Shown here piece by piece: positions 14,873 to 22,990 of a DNA stretch of 35,522 bases (position 1 is the stretch's first letter; each line of letters begins with the position of its first letter). The translations under genes and the position numbers were made by a program. Source of the stretch: Clostridia bacterium (GTDB lineage: Bacteria; Bacillota; Clostridia; Christensenellales; Borkfalkiaceae); assembly GCA_017621735.1 (NCBI GenBank), contig JAGASM010000042.1, positions 1 through 35,522 on the forward strand, written 5' to 3'. The notes under the pieces were generated by a model that was given only the letters and a program-made list of their open reading frames with translations, was not told where the DNA came from and did not search any database.

Positions 14873-15763
14873 ATGAAAAAAGCAATTATACTTGTCAATG
14901 CTTATACGCAATCGGATACGGAACTCCACCAACCCAACCGATTGAAAGAAGAACTGCAATTACTCGGTATACAGACGGAAATTTGCCGAAACGACTTTTT
15001 TCCCGCGTACGTTGCGGGGGATTGCCTTGCCACGCGGTTAGAGGACGTTGATTTTTGCGTCTACCTCGATAAAGATCCGTATTATTCTCAAATTTTAGAA
15101 GGTTGCGGGGTTCGCCTGTTTAACTGTGCGCGCGCCGTGTTTGATTGCGACGATAAAATGCAAACGAATATCCGCCTTGCAGCGGCGGGAATTCCCGTTG
15201 TAAAAACGTTTTCTTCTCCGCTTTGCTATACGCAAACTTCCGCAGTTAACGAGGGGGCGTTGGACGTTCTCGAGCGGGAACTTTCTTATCCGATCGTGGT
15301 AAAGGAATGCTTCGGTTCGCTTGGAAAGGGGGTGTATCTCGCCGAAAATAGAGAGCAACTTTCCGCATATGCGGAAAAGTTCAAACTGAAACCGCACGTT
15401 TATCAACAATTTATCGCGGAAAGTGCAGGGGTTGACGTGCGCGTTATCGCGATCGGCGGGGAAGCGCTTGTCGCTATGAAACGCAGTTCAAAAACGTCCG
15501 ATTTCCGATCGAATATCGAACTCGGCGGGAGGGGGGAGTCGTATCCGCTTGACGATGAAATTCGCGCGCTGTGCGGAAAAATTTCCCGCACGCTTTCGCT
15601 TGACTATTGCGGGATTGATTTGCTCTTTACAAAAGACGGCTACGCCGTTTGCGAAGTCAATTCGAATGCCTTTTTTGGCGGGATAGAAAAAATTACGGGC
15701 GTGAACGTGGCGAAAGCGTATGCGGAATACATCAATCAAACCATTTATGGAGGGGGAAAATGA
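14873..15763 (+). CDS. RimK-like ATP-grasp ligase
   Basis: The 296-residue protein has the ATP-grasp order of RimK-type ligases. A pre-ATP-grasp domain (about 1-95, with NRLKEELQLLG and CVYLDKDPYYSQILE) is followed by a DDKMQTNIRLAAAGIPVVKTF segment, PIVVKECFGSLGKGVYL (nucleotide-binding loop), YQQFIAE..GVDVRVIAIGG and the Mg-binding end VCEVNSNAFFGGIEK. Such enzymes join an amino acid such as glutamate to a carboxylate; the substrate is unknown. The ATG at 14873 is preferred because a terminator precedes it. The alternative GTG at 14828 overlaps the hom stop and would translate the hairpin. Neither start has a good Shine-Dalgarno. Confidence 0.85.
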   Translation: MKKAIILVNAYTQSDTELHQPNRLKEELQLLGIQTEICRNDFFPAYVAGDCLATRLEDVDFCVYLDKDPYYSQILEGCGVRLFNCARAVFDCDDKMQTNIRLAAAGIPVVKTFSSPLCYTQTSAVNEGALDVLERELSYPIVVKECFGSLGKGVYLAENREQLSAYAEKFKLKPHVYQQFIAESAGVDVRVIAIGGEALVAMKRSSKTSDFRSNIELGGRGESYPLDDEIRALCGKISRTLSLDYCGIDLLFTKDGYAVCEVNSNAFFGGIEKITGVNVAKAYAEYINQTIYGGGK

Positions 15764-16344
15764 TTCGTTCTATTTCACAACTGAAAAAGATCGTCCACCG
15801 CCGTGCAAAAGAAGAAGAGATCATGCGCGACGAAGAGGGGCGTGCAATCATTGAAATGACCGTACGTCGGGATGAGGATTTTCTTTCCGATTATTCGGTG
15901 GGGCGCAGTCCGCAAATTTGCGCAACGGTTGCGGATTTTTTAGACGGTGCGGCAACGTCTTTTTCTCCCAAAGAATCGCTTACCGTCAACGTGTATAGCG
16001 ACTGTATCGACGAAGTGGAGCAGGAAGTGTACCGATCCGCAATGAAAGAATACTATTTTCAAAAATGCAAGGAAAATGCCTTTGAAAGAAAGCGTAACTT
16101 GATTGCGTCAATCTTGACGGGAGCGGTCGGCACGCTTGTTCTCATTGCTACGATTTTGTTTTCTCATTTGTGGGAGAATGCCGTTGTGGCGGAAATACTC
16201 GATATTTTTGCTTGGGTATTCCTTTGGGAATGTGCCGATTTGCTTTGCTTACATGGCACTTCCCTTCAACTGACTCGTCGACGTTATTTGCGGCTTTACG
16301 ACGCAAAACTTGTCTTTTTTCCGTTAAATCAATCAAATTCATAG
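15760..16344 (+). CDS. Hypothetical membrane protein, two TM segments
   Basis: The 194-residue product starts at an ATGA overlap with the RimK-like stop, after GGAGGGGG. Residues 1-110 are charged and predicted cytoplasmic. Two membrane segments (113-135 and 142-163) form a hairpin, and a basic tail with TRRRYLRLYDAK follows. No domain is recognised. Tight coupling to the RimK-like ligase suggests a common task, perhaps placing the ligase product or sensing at the membrane, but that is only inference. Confidence 0.8.
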   Translation: MIRSISQLKKIVHRRAKEEEIMRDEEGRAIIEMTVRRDEDFLSDYSVGRSPQICATVADFLDGAATSFSPKESLTVNVYSDCIDEVEQEVYRSAMKEYYFQKCKENAFERKRNLIASILTGAVGTLVLIATILFSHLWENAVVAEILDIFAWVFLWECADLLCLHGTSLQLTRRRYLRLYDAKLVFFPLNQSNS

Positions 16345-16379
16345 TACTATGTCAGGCATAAATAGTAAATTGTAAGAAA

Positions 16380-16405
16380 AAAAAGAGGCAAATTTGCCTC
16401 TTTTT
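16380..16405. terminator. Perfect bidirectional terminator
   Basis: A perfect palindrome centred on GAGGCAAATTTGCCTC, with A5 and T5 arms. It separates the RimK-like operon from the converging lipoprotein gene, whose stop codon it touches. Confidence 0.85.
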
Positions 16406-17024
16406 ACCATAAATTTGTATAAATATTATATTTATACAAAATTGATTGACAATATATGATTGCTTGTTCCAAGGTTAAATATCCTTTTTTGGCATACTCA
16501 TCAATTTCGCTTTTTTCAGTTAAATTTATAAATGTATTTTCTGCAACAGTATATGTGTATATTGTTCCAATTGTTTGGTTGGGGTTAAATTGTATATTTG
16601 AATATTCAATGTTGATTTCTGCAATATTGGCAAACGAGTGGTGGTATGAAAAATAACCGTTTTTTAAGTCCCCCCAAGAAAACACGGCAGATGAATAATC
16701 ATATAAATACATTCCATTTGCGTTATTAGAATATACTGACGTGCTGCAAAGGAATTTTTTATAAGATGTTTTATATTTAAAACTTCTATTATAGAGCATA
16801 TTTCCTTGTGAAGTTTGCTTCTCAAATACGTAGTCCCCGTAAGCATCAACTGTGGCATGCGTCATAAACATATCCAAGACGATGCTAATATCTATAATTA
16901 TATTTTGTTCTGGGGAAGGTTCGCTTGGATTTTGATTTTCTTGTGGTGAGTCGTTACAACCCGCGGGAATTAATAATAAGAATAAACTTAATAATAATGC
17001 CAGTTTCTTGCTTTGGTTTCTCAT
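16404..17024 (-). CDS. AT-rich putative lipoprotein
   Basis: The 206-residue protein has a classical lipoprotein signal (basic start, Leu-rich core, lipobox PAGC with Cys23). A Pro/Glu/Asn-rich linker and a Tyr/Asn/Ser-rich domain follow, resembling small surface lipoproteins of unknown role. GAGGTGG lies before the ATG. Its base composition (AT-rich, Asn/Ile/Tyr-rich protein) is very different from flanking genes, which suggests lateral gain. A terminator directly upstream (17041-17068) means it needs its own promoter or read-through from the small RNA. Confidence 0.78.
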   Translation of the reverse strand: MRNQSKKLALLLSLFLLLIPAGCNDSPQENQNPSEPSPEQNIIIDISIVLDMFMTHATVDAYGDYVFEKQTSQGNMLYNRSFKYKTSYKKFLCSTSVYSNNANGMYLYDYSSAVFSWGDLKNGYFSYHHSFANIAEINIEYSNIQFNPNQTIGTIYTYTVAENTFINLTEKSEIDEYAKKGYLTLEQAIIYCQSILYKYNIYTNLW

Positions 17025-17040
17025 TTTTCCACCTCATAAT

Positions 17041-17068
17041 AAAAAATGCGCCAACCGAAGTTGGCGCA
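17041..17068 (-). terminator. Terminator of the small RNA
   Basis: A 9-bp stem TGCGCCAAC/GTTGGCGCA with a UUCG tetraloop followed by T6 on the minus strand. It lies upstream of the lipoprotein gene, so it ends a separate transcript. Confidence 0.85.
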
Positions 17069-17229
17069 CAAAAACACAAACTCCGATTGTCGCTAAACTA
17101 ATCTTAAATGGCAATAGGTGTTACCTATATTGTTTAAGTGGAATTTGCATTTTATCAAATTCATAACAATATAGGAAATTCAGCGTAATAATACACTACG
17201 CCTAAAATTGCCATTTAATTAGTTTAGCC
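17041..17229 (-). ncRNA. Structured small RNA, possibly 6S-like
   Basis: On the minus strand an extended -10 (TGCTATAAT) precedes a region of ~187 nt with no open frame that folds into one long rod. An outer stem of 22 bp (GCTAAACTAAT...TAAATGGCAAT and its complement, with a 2-nt bulge) closes a large asymmetric internal loop. That loop contains a mini-hairpin GCGTA/TACGC. Further in are a perfect 11-bp stem (CCTATATTGTT/AACAATATAGG) and an apical stem GAATTTG/CAAATTC. It ends in a textbook terminator, TGCGCCAAC-TTCG-GTTGGCGCA plus U6. Length, rod shape and a central open loop recall 6S RNA; I cannot confirm the family. A mobile inverted-repeat element is the main alternative. Confidence 0.55.
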
Positions 17230-17234
17230 TACTT

Positions 17235-17243
17235 ATTATAGCA
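17235..17243 (-). promoter_or_regulatory. Extended -10 promoter of the small RNA
   Basis: TGCTATAAT on the minus strand, with a poor -35 region. It lies between the leuS terminator and the outer stem of the RNA and has the same form as other promoters in the window. Confidence 0.65.
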
Positions 17244-17275
17244 CTAATTTTTAATTTTAGCAGGAATATCAATAT

Positions 17276-17305
17276 AAAAACTCGACCACATGGTCGAGTT
17301 TTTAT
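17276..17305 (-). terminator. Terminator of leuS
   Basis: AAAAACTCGACCA/TGGTCGAGTTTTT with a 2-nt loop, 10 nt after the leuS stop codon. It is symmetrical and so possibly bidirectional. Confidence 0.85.
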
Positions 17306-17314
17306 TGCGTTTTG

Positions 17315-19747
17315 TTAAACAATCAAGTTGACAATGCGTCCTTTGACGACGATACATTTTTTTACGGGTTTTCCTTCCGTGCGCGCCGCTACTTCGGGGA
17401 GCGAAAGCGCAAACGCTTGAATTTCCTCATTCGTCATAGAGTTGGAAATCATTGCGCGGACAACCATCTTGCTGTTGACTTGAACGGCGTATTCCGTTTC
17501 GTCGAGGACAAGTGCGTTTTTGTCTTCCACGGGATATTTTTGCTCGAATACAAACGTCTTTTCACCCAACTGTTCCCAAAGTTCTTCCGCAAAGTGGGGA
17601 GCGCAAGGTGCGATCAAAAGGATGAGGTCGCGAACCGTTTCTTTCAAGAGCGCAACGTTCTTTTCTTTTTCAAGGGAATCGTATTTGACGATTGCATTCA
17701 AAAGTTCCATTAAGCGTGCAATCGACGTATTGAAGGAAAAGGCTTCCATATCCCGCGTGATGCGTTGAATGGCGCTATGACGTGCAAAGTTGAGTGCCTT
17801 TTCATCTGCGCCCATATCCGTCATCTTATTGTTTTTATAGTCGTTGATCTTTAAGACGGTCTTTTCAATGCGGTCGAGGAATTTTGCAATTGCTTTAATT
17901 CCGTCGTCGCTCCAAGGTCCGCCTTCCGTATAGGAGAAACCGAACATTAAATACAGTCTGAATACGTCGGAGCCGTAAGTAGAAACGTAATCGTCGGGAG
18001 AAACAACGTTGCCCTTTGATTTGCTCATGCGGTTTCCGTCGGGACCTAAAATGATTCCTTGGTGTACAAGACGGCGGAAGGGCTCGTCAAAGTGTAAGTA
18101 TCCCATATCGCGAAGGGCTTTGGTGAAGAATCGCGCGTACAAAAGGTGCATGCAAGCGTGTTCCGCGCCGCCGACGTACGTATCGACGGGGAGCATCTTA
18201 TCCACCGCTTCCGTGTCGAAGGGGGCTTTGTCGTTGTTTGCATCCGCATAGCGGAGGAAATACCAACTCGAACACACGAACGTATCGAGCGTGTCGGGAT
18301 CGCGCGTTGCCGCCTTTCCGCACACGGGACAGGTCGTGTTCATATACGCCTCGTGCTTGGCAAGAGGGGATTTTCCGTCCGGCTTAAATTCTACGTCATA
18401 GGGCAAGCGAACGGGAAGATCTTTTTCGGGAACGGGCACCGCGCCGCAGTCGGGACAATGAACAACGGGAATGGGCGCGCCCCAGTATCTTTGACGGGAA
18501 ACAAGCCAGTCGCGCAAGCGGTAATTGATTTTTTGACCGCCTTTTCCGAGTTTACAAATATGTTTTGCAATGGCAACGCGCGCTTCTTCGCCGACGAGCC
18601 CGTCAAAATCAACGGAATTGACGACGATTCCGTCCTCACAGTAAGGAAGTTGCGTTTCGCCGCCCTTTTTCTCGATGACCTTTTCGATGGGAAGGTTGTA
18701 TTTTTTTGCAAATGCAAAGTCGCGTTCATCGTGCGCGGGAACTGCCATAACCGCACCCGTACCGTACGTGCAAAGGACGTAGTCGGCGATATAAACGGGG
18801 ACTTTCTTTCCGTTTACGGGGTTGATGCAGTATGCGCCCGTAAAGACGCCCGTTTTTTCGCGCGTCGTGGACATACGGTCGATCTCGTTTGCCTTTGAAG
18901 CGTATTCAACGTAGGCATCGACGGCGGATTTTTGGTCGGGAGTGGTGAGTTTTGCAACGAGGGGGTGCTCGGGCGCAAGAACAACGTAGGTTACGCCGAA
19001 TACCGTGTCGCATCTCGTGGTGAAGACGCGAATTTTATCGCCGCTTTCACAGTCAAATTCAATTTCGCAACCCGTCGATTTTCCGATCCAGTTGCGTTGC
19101 ATTGCCTTTGTCTTTTCCGGCCAATCAATGGTGTCGAGTCCGTCCAAAAGTTCTTCCGCATATTCGGTAATTTTGAAAAACCATTGCGTCAAGTTTTTGC
19201 GCACGACTTGCGTTCCGCACCGTTCGCAGCAATTATCGATGACCTGTTCGTTTGCCAAAACCGTTTGGCAGGAAGAGCACCAGTTAACAGGTGCTTCTTT
19301 GCGATAAGCGAGTCCTTTTTTATACAGTTGAAGGAACATCCATTGCGTCCAACGATAGTAATCTTCTTCGCACGTTTTAATTTCCGCCGACCAGTCGAAC
19401 ATGGCGCCCATTGCGCGAAGTTGCGTTTCCATCGTTTGAATGTTTTGTTCGGTAGAATCTTTGGGGTGAACGCCCGTTTTAATTGCGAAGTTTTCCGCAG
19501 GCAAACCGAACGCGTCGAATCCCATCGGTTGGAAGACGTTAAATCCCTGCATTCTCTTAAATCGCGCGTAAGAATCGCTGGGGCCGTAGTTGTACCAGTG
19601 CCCGATATGCAGTTTTGACGCGGAAGGATAGGAGAACATTTCCAAAACGTAATGTTTGGGCTTGTCCGTATCCTTTTTGTCGAAATTGTTGAATTTGGCC
19701 TTTTCCCAACGGGCTTGCCACTTTTTCTCAACCGATTTCATGTCCAT
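17315..19747 (-). CDS. leuS: Leucyl-tRNA synthetase
   Basis: The 810-residue class I synthetase charges tRNA-Leu. HIGH is at 47-50 and the KMSKS loop reads RMSKS at 573-577. Between them lie the zinc-type Cys motifs (CSSCQ...CCERCG, HCPDCG, CPVCG) and the CP1 editing domain with [12 protein letters not shown]. The [14 protein letters not shown] segment is characteristic. Length is normal for a bacterial LeuRS. The ATG at 19747 is 12 nt after AAGGAG, rather far; an in-frame ATT at 19753 lies at better spacing, but the ATG is kept. A strong promoter lies close upstream and no T-box is present. Confidence 0.97.
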   Translation of the reverse strand: MDMKSVEKKWQARWEKAKFNNFDKKDTDKPKHYVLEMFSYPSASKLHIGHWYNYGPSDSYARFKRMQGFNVFQPMGFDAFGLPAENFAIKTGVHPKDSTEQNIQTMETQLRAMGAMFDWSAEIKTCEEDYYRWTQWMFLQLYKKGLAYRKEAPVNWCSSCQTVLANEQVIDNCCERCGTQVVRKNLTQWFFKITEYAEELLDGLDTIDWPEKTKAMQRNWIGKSTGCEIEFDCESGDKIRVFTTRCDTVFGVTYVVLAPEHPLVAKLTTPDQKSAVDAYVEYASKANEIDRMSTTREKTGVFTGAYCINPVNGKKVPVYIADYVLCTYGTGAVMAVPAHDERDFAFAKKYNLPIEKVIEKKGGETQLPYCEDGIVVNSVDFDGLVGEEARVAIAKHICKLGKGGQKINYRLRDWLVSRQRYWGAPIPVVHCPDCGAVPVPEKDLPVRLPYDVEFKPDGKSPLAKHEAYMNTTCPVCGKAATRDPDTLDTFVCSSWYFLRYADANNDKAPFDTEAVDKMLPVDTYVGGAEHACMHLLYARFFTKALRDMGYLHFDEPFRRLVHQGIILGPDGNRMSKSKGNVVSPDDYVSTYGSDVFRLYLMFGFSYTEGGPWSDDGIKAIAKFLDRIEKTVLKINDYKNNKMTDMGADEKALNFARHSAIQRITRDMEAFSFNTSIARLMELLNAIVKYDSLEKEKNVALLKETVRDLILLIAPCAPHFAEELWEQLGEKTFVFEQKYPVEDKNALVLDETEYAVQVNSKMVVRAMISNSMTNEEIQAFALSLPEVAARTEGKPVKKCIVVKGRIVNLIV

Positions 19748-19782
19748 GATAATGTTGAACTCCTTAAATAATCTACCGAGAT

Positions 19783-19811
19783 ATTTTACTACTTCAAACG
19801 GGATAAGTCAA
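19783..19811 (-). promoter_or_regulatory. Sigma-A promoter of leuS
   Basis: TTGACT (19811-19806), 17 nt, TAAAAT (19788-19783). The leader is only about 30 nt, too short for a T-box. Confidence 0.8.
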
Positions 19812-19847
19812 GCGCAAAGGCATAAAAGAGTGGGATTTTCGTCATTC

Positions 19848-19879
19848 CGATAAATAAAAACAAAAAACGGGCATACAAT
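19848..19879 (+). promoter_or_regulatory. Sigma-E-like sporulation promoter of ytxC
   Basis: CATACAAT at 19872-19879 equals the mother-cell sigma-E -10 consensus. A GATAAAT-type -35 lies about 16 nt before it (19849-19855). Only 6 nt separate the -10 from the GTG start, so the mRNA would be leaderless. Confidence 0.5.
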
Positions 19880-19885
19880 AACGGT

Positions 19886-20572
19886 GTGGAAGAGATTGTC
19901 GTTACCGAACGGAAAGAGCAAAGCGCATATATTACCTATTTATATAATTCTCTTGCGGCGTATTTACAAAAGAAAGGGGGGAGAGGAGAATTGCTCTTCG
20001 GGGGCGAGCGCGCAGCACTCAAAATCAAAGGGGCGGACGATACTGCGCGCGCCTTTTTACGCGATAAGATTGCGGAGATCGTCGGGATCGGTTATAAATA
20101 CCGATTTTTGAGAGAAAGATTGTCCGTTTCGCTCGGTGAACGGGAAAAGCGTTGGCTTATTTCGGCGTTGATTGCGGCGGACTACGAAAGCGATAAAGCG
20201 TACATCAAGCGCAGGCTTGAAGGCTCGGATGAGTATGCCGTCGACGGCTTTTACCATTTTAGACTGCATGCGCTCAAAGAAAAATGGCAAAAGATTGCAG
20301 ATTACGTTCCGCAGGGGTTTGCAGAGGACGATTTGCGGCGGTTTTGCGATTTCTTGATCGGAGAAAGCGATAAAAAGATTTTTGTGCGTGGAAATGCGGT
20401 GTTTGGGGAAAATTTCGTTCCGACGCGAAAAAGCAGGCTAACGGGGGTGGAAGAAACGGAAACGGAAATTTTGCTTTCCGACGCGGGGGTTGTGTACTGT
20501 CTTGGCGAAGTTGATGATTCGGTTGGGGATTTTCTACAAAAATATTATGCCGAGCGCGCCGTTTTCTCTTGA
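19886..20572 (+). CDS. ytxC: Putative sporulation protein YtxC family
   Basis: The 228-residue protein has the YtxC-type segment VDGFYHFRLHALKEKWQKI and a following DDLRRFCDFLI, preceded by SALIAADYESDKAYIKRRL. It is shorter than Bacillus YtxC. Gene order supports the call: in Bacillus ytxC also lies directly upstream of thrS, infC, rpmI and rplT. Function is unknown; the family is linked to endospore formation. There is no Shine-Dalgarno before the GTG, but a sigma-E-like -10 stands 6 nt upstream, implying leaderless translation. The thrS promoter's -35 overlaps its stop codon. Confidence 0.78.
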   Translation: MEEIVVTERKEQSAYITYLYNSLAAYLQKKGGRGELLFGGERAALKIKGADDTARAFLRDKIAEIVGIGYKYRFLRERLSVSLGEREKRWLISALIAADYESDKAYIKRRLEGSDEYAVDGFYHFRLHALKEKWQKIADYVPQGFAEDDLRRFCDFLIGESDKKIFVRGNAVFGENFVPTRKSRLTGVEETETEILLSDAGVVYCLGEVDDSVGDFLQKYYAERAVFS

Positions 20573-20597
20573 CAAAAGCAAAAATTCGTCGTATGAT
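20569..20597 (+). promoter_or_regulatory. Sigma-A promoter of thrS
   Basis: TTGACA (20569-20574), 17 nt, TATGAT (20592-20597). The -35 overlaps the ytxC stop codon. Confidence 0.85.
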
Positions 20598-20603
20598 AAG
20601 GGG

Positions 20604-20811
20604 GATAAAGACAAGTAGCGTAAAAGGTTGCGATACAGAGAGTAAATCCTTTGGCTGGAAGATTTGCGCGCATATTTTACAAGCGAAACCACTTTGTCGT
20701 CCTTATATATAGTGTGATTGAGCGGCCGACGTTATCGGCAATTAAGGTGGAACCGCGCAAACGTTTGCGTCCTTAAATTTCCCGTAAGGGAATTTTTAAG
20801 GCGCTTTTTTT
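20604..20811 (+). promoter_or_regulatory. T-box riboswitch (threonine specific)
   Basis: Order of elements: the AG-bulge-type sequence ACAGAGAG (20635-20642), GCTGGAAGATTTG, a specifier ACC (20688-20690, Thr codon) and the T-box sequence AAGGTGGAACCGCG (20744-20757). A terminator stem (20768-20803, GCGTCCTTAAATTTCCC against GGGAATTTTTAAGGCGC) ends in T7. Uncharged tRNA-Thr should bind and favour the antiterminator, inducing thrS when threonine is short. Exact 5' end and specifier alignment are by eye. Confidence 0.92.
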
Positions 20812-20846
20812 ATTTTCTAATATCATTTGATACAATGGAGGAACGT

Positions 20847-22754
20847 ATGAATATTATTTTGAAAAATGGGGACAACCTTTCCGTAGTTGACGGGGCAACC
20901 TGTTTGCAAGCGGCGCAAGCCATCAGCGAAGGGCTTGCAAGAGCGGCGGTTGCGGCAAAGGTGAACGGCGAACTCGTCGACTTGAACAGCGTATTAAAAG
21001 AAGGCGATGCGTTAGAACTCGTAACCCTGAAAGATAAAGAGGGGCTTGAGGTATATCGCCATACTTGCGCGCACGTGCTTGCGCAAGCGTTAAAGACCAT
21101 TTATCCCACTTGCAAACTTGCAATCGGTCCCGTCATCGACAACGGGTTTTATTACGACGTCGATTTTAAGACGCCGATTTCCATGGAAGATTTTGCAAAA
21201 GTCGAAGCGGAAATGAAAAAGATTATCAAGAGTAATCTTCCTATCGAACGGTTTACCCTTCCTCGCGAAGAGGCGATCGCGCTCATGAGTAAATATCACG
21301 AAAATTATAAGGTGGAACTCATTCGCGACCTTCCCGAAGGCGAAGAAATTTCCTTCTATAAGCAAGGGGCGTTTACCGACCTTTGCCGCGGCCCGCACCT
21401 TCCTTCTACGGGAAAGATCAAGGCGTTTAAGCTTGTTTCCATCGCGGGCGCATATTGGCGCGGGGATGAAAAGAAGAAGATGCTTACCCGTATCTACGGC
21501 ACGGCGTTTGCAAAGAAAGAGGAAATGGACGCCTATTTCGAGATGTTGGAAGAGGCGAAAAAGCGCGATCATACCAAACTCGGCAAAGAAATGAAATTGT
21601 TTGCGCTGTTGAACGAGGGAAGAGGGTTTCCTTTCTTCCTTCCCAACGGAATGGTGTTAAAGAATATCCTCATCGATTACTGGCGTCAAATTCACCGTCG
21701 GGAAAAATACGTTGAAATTCAAACGCCGATGATCATGAACCGTTCCCTTTGGGAAACTTCCGGCCACTGGGGGCATTATAAAGAAAATATGTATACGACG
21801 AAGATCGACGGGGAAGATCACGCAATTAAGCCGATGAACTGTCCCGGAAGCCTTCTCGTCTACAAACTTTCCCCGCACAGTTATAAAGATTTCCCCATCC
21901 GTATGGGGGAACTTGGGCTTGTTCACCGCCACGAAAAGAGCGGACAACTGCACGGGCTCATGCGCGTCCGTTGCTTTACGCAGGACGACGCACACATCTT
22001 TATGCTTCCCGAACAAATCACGGCGGAAATTAAAAACGTCGTCCGTTTGATCAACGAAGTATATACGTTGTTTGGATTTAAGTACCACGTCGAACTTTCC
22101 ACCCGTCCCGAAAACAGCATGGGGAGCGATGAAGACTGGGAAGCGGCGACGAGCGCTTTGCGCGAAGCGCTTGACGAACTTGGGCTTGCTTACGTCGTCA
22201 ACGAGGGGGACGGCGCGTTCTACGGACCGAAGATCGACTTCCACCTCGAAGACAGCATCGGTAGAACGTGGCAATGCGGAACCATTCAACTTGACTTCCA
22301 ACTTCCGCAACGGTTCGAACTCGAGTACGTCGGAGAAGACGGCATGAAACATCGTCCGATTATGATTCACCGTGTTTGCTACGGATCGATCGAACGGTTT
22401 ATCGGCATTTTGATCGAACATTTTGCGGGAAAATTCCCCGTTTGGCTTGCGCCCGAACAGGTCAAAGTGCTTCCTATTACCGACCGCGCCGCGGACTATG
22501 CGCAAGGACTTGCGGATAAAATCAACGCGCTTGGGCTTCGCGCTTCCGCCGATCTTCGTAAGGAGAAACTCGGCAGAAAGATTCTCGATGCCGAGATGGA
22601 GAAAGTTCCGTATAAACTCGTCGTCGGCGATAAGGAAGTGGAAGAAGGTACCGTTTCCGTCCGTAGAAGAGGGGAAGGCGATATCGGCGCGATGAGCGTG
22701 GATGCGTTTATTCAAATGCTCAAAGACGAGGACGAAAGCAAAAAGATTTTCTAA
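20847..22754 (+). CDS. thrS: Threonyl-tRNA synthetase
   Basis: The 635-residue class II synthetase charges tRNA-Thr. It has an N-terminal TGS domain (about 1-60), the editing domain with HxxxH at 72-76 (HTCAH) and DLCRGPHLP, and a class II core with GLMRVRCFTQDDAHIF (motif 2). PIMIHRVCYGSIERFIGIL (motif 3) and a C-terminal anticodon-binding domain complete it. The ATG at 20847 follows GGAGG by 5 nt; the in-frame ATG at 20835 overlaps that Shine-Dalgarno. Expression is governed by the T-box upstream. A promoter separates it from infC. Confidence 0.97.
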   Translation: MNIILKNGDNLSVVDGATCLQAAQAISEGLARAAVAAKVNGELVDLNSVLKEGDALELVTLKDKEGLEVYRHTCAHVLAQALKTIYPTCKLAIGPVIDNGFYYDVDFKTPISMEDFAKVEAEMKKIIKSNLPIERFTLPREEAIALMSKYHENYKVELIRDLPEGEEISFYKQGAFTDLCRGPHLPSTGKIKAFKLVSIAGAYWRGDEKKKMLTRIYGTAFAKKEEMDAYFEMLEEAKKRDHTKLGKEMKLFALLNEGRGFPFFLPNGMVLKNILIDYWRQIHRREKYVEIQTPMIMNRSLWETSGHWGHYKENMYTTKIDGEDHAIKPMNCPGSLLVYKLSPHSYKDFPIRMGELGLVHRHEKSGQLHGLMRVRCFTQDDAHIFMLPEQITAEIKNVVRLINEVYTLFGFKYHVELSTRPENSMGSDEDWEAATSALREALDELGLAYVVNEGDGAFYGPKIDFHLEDSIGRTWQCGTIQLDFQLPQRFELEYVGEDGMKHRPIMIHRVCYGSIERFIGILIEHFAGKFPVWLAPEQVKVLPITDRAADYAQGLADKINALGLRASADLRKEKLGRKILDAEMEKVPYKLVVGDKEVEEGTVSVRRRGEGDIGAMSVDAFIQMLKDEDESKKIF

Positions 22755-22804
22755 AAAAATCGCGTGTTTTTTTGAAAATAATCAAAGAAAACCGAGAAAT
22801 TTGT

Positions 22805-22833
22805 TTGACAAAGCGAATGGATTGTGTTAAGAT
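22805..22833 (+). promoter_or_regulatory. Sigma-A promoter of infC-rpmI-rplT
   Basis: TTGACA (22805-22810), 17 nt, TAAGAT (22828-22833). Confidence 0.85.
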
Positions 22834-22839
22834 AATACA

Positions 22840-22974
22840 GTCAAAGTAGAAGGCAACGCTTCTCGCCGTGCGACAAAGGTCGGCACGAGCACATAAAATT
22901 GTCAGACAGCGCAATATTTGCGTGTTTTGTTCGGATTTTACGGGTTGCATTCTATGCGACCCGTTAATTTTTTG
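22840..22974 (+). promoter_or_regulatory. L20-type autoregulatory leader of infC
   Basis: About 135 nt of structured leader between promoter and infC. It contains a GC-rich hairpin (CGTGC...GGCACG, 22877-22896) and ends in a terminator stem (22940-22974). In Firmicutes, ribosomal protein L20 binds such leaders and causes premature termination; the rplT gene lies in this operon. Family assignment is by position and architecture. Confidence 0.7.
22940..22974 (+). terminator. Attenuator terminator in the infC leader
   Basis: ACGGGT-TGCA pairs with TGC-GACCCGT around ATTCT, followed by TAATTTTTT. It lies before the infC start, so it acts as an attenuator. Confidence 0.8.
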
Positions 22975-22990
22975 TGAGAGGTAAAAAGTT

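Noticed and set aside
17093..17227. Miniature inverted-repeat transposon explanation for the 22-bp inverted repeat
   Set aside because: No target duplication is seen, and promoter and terminator frame the structure exactly as expected for an RNA gene. It is kept as an alternative, not the main call.
21657..22715. 352-residue minus-strand frame opposite thrS
   Set aside because: It is antisense to the conserved synthetase core; no family resemblance.
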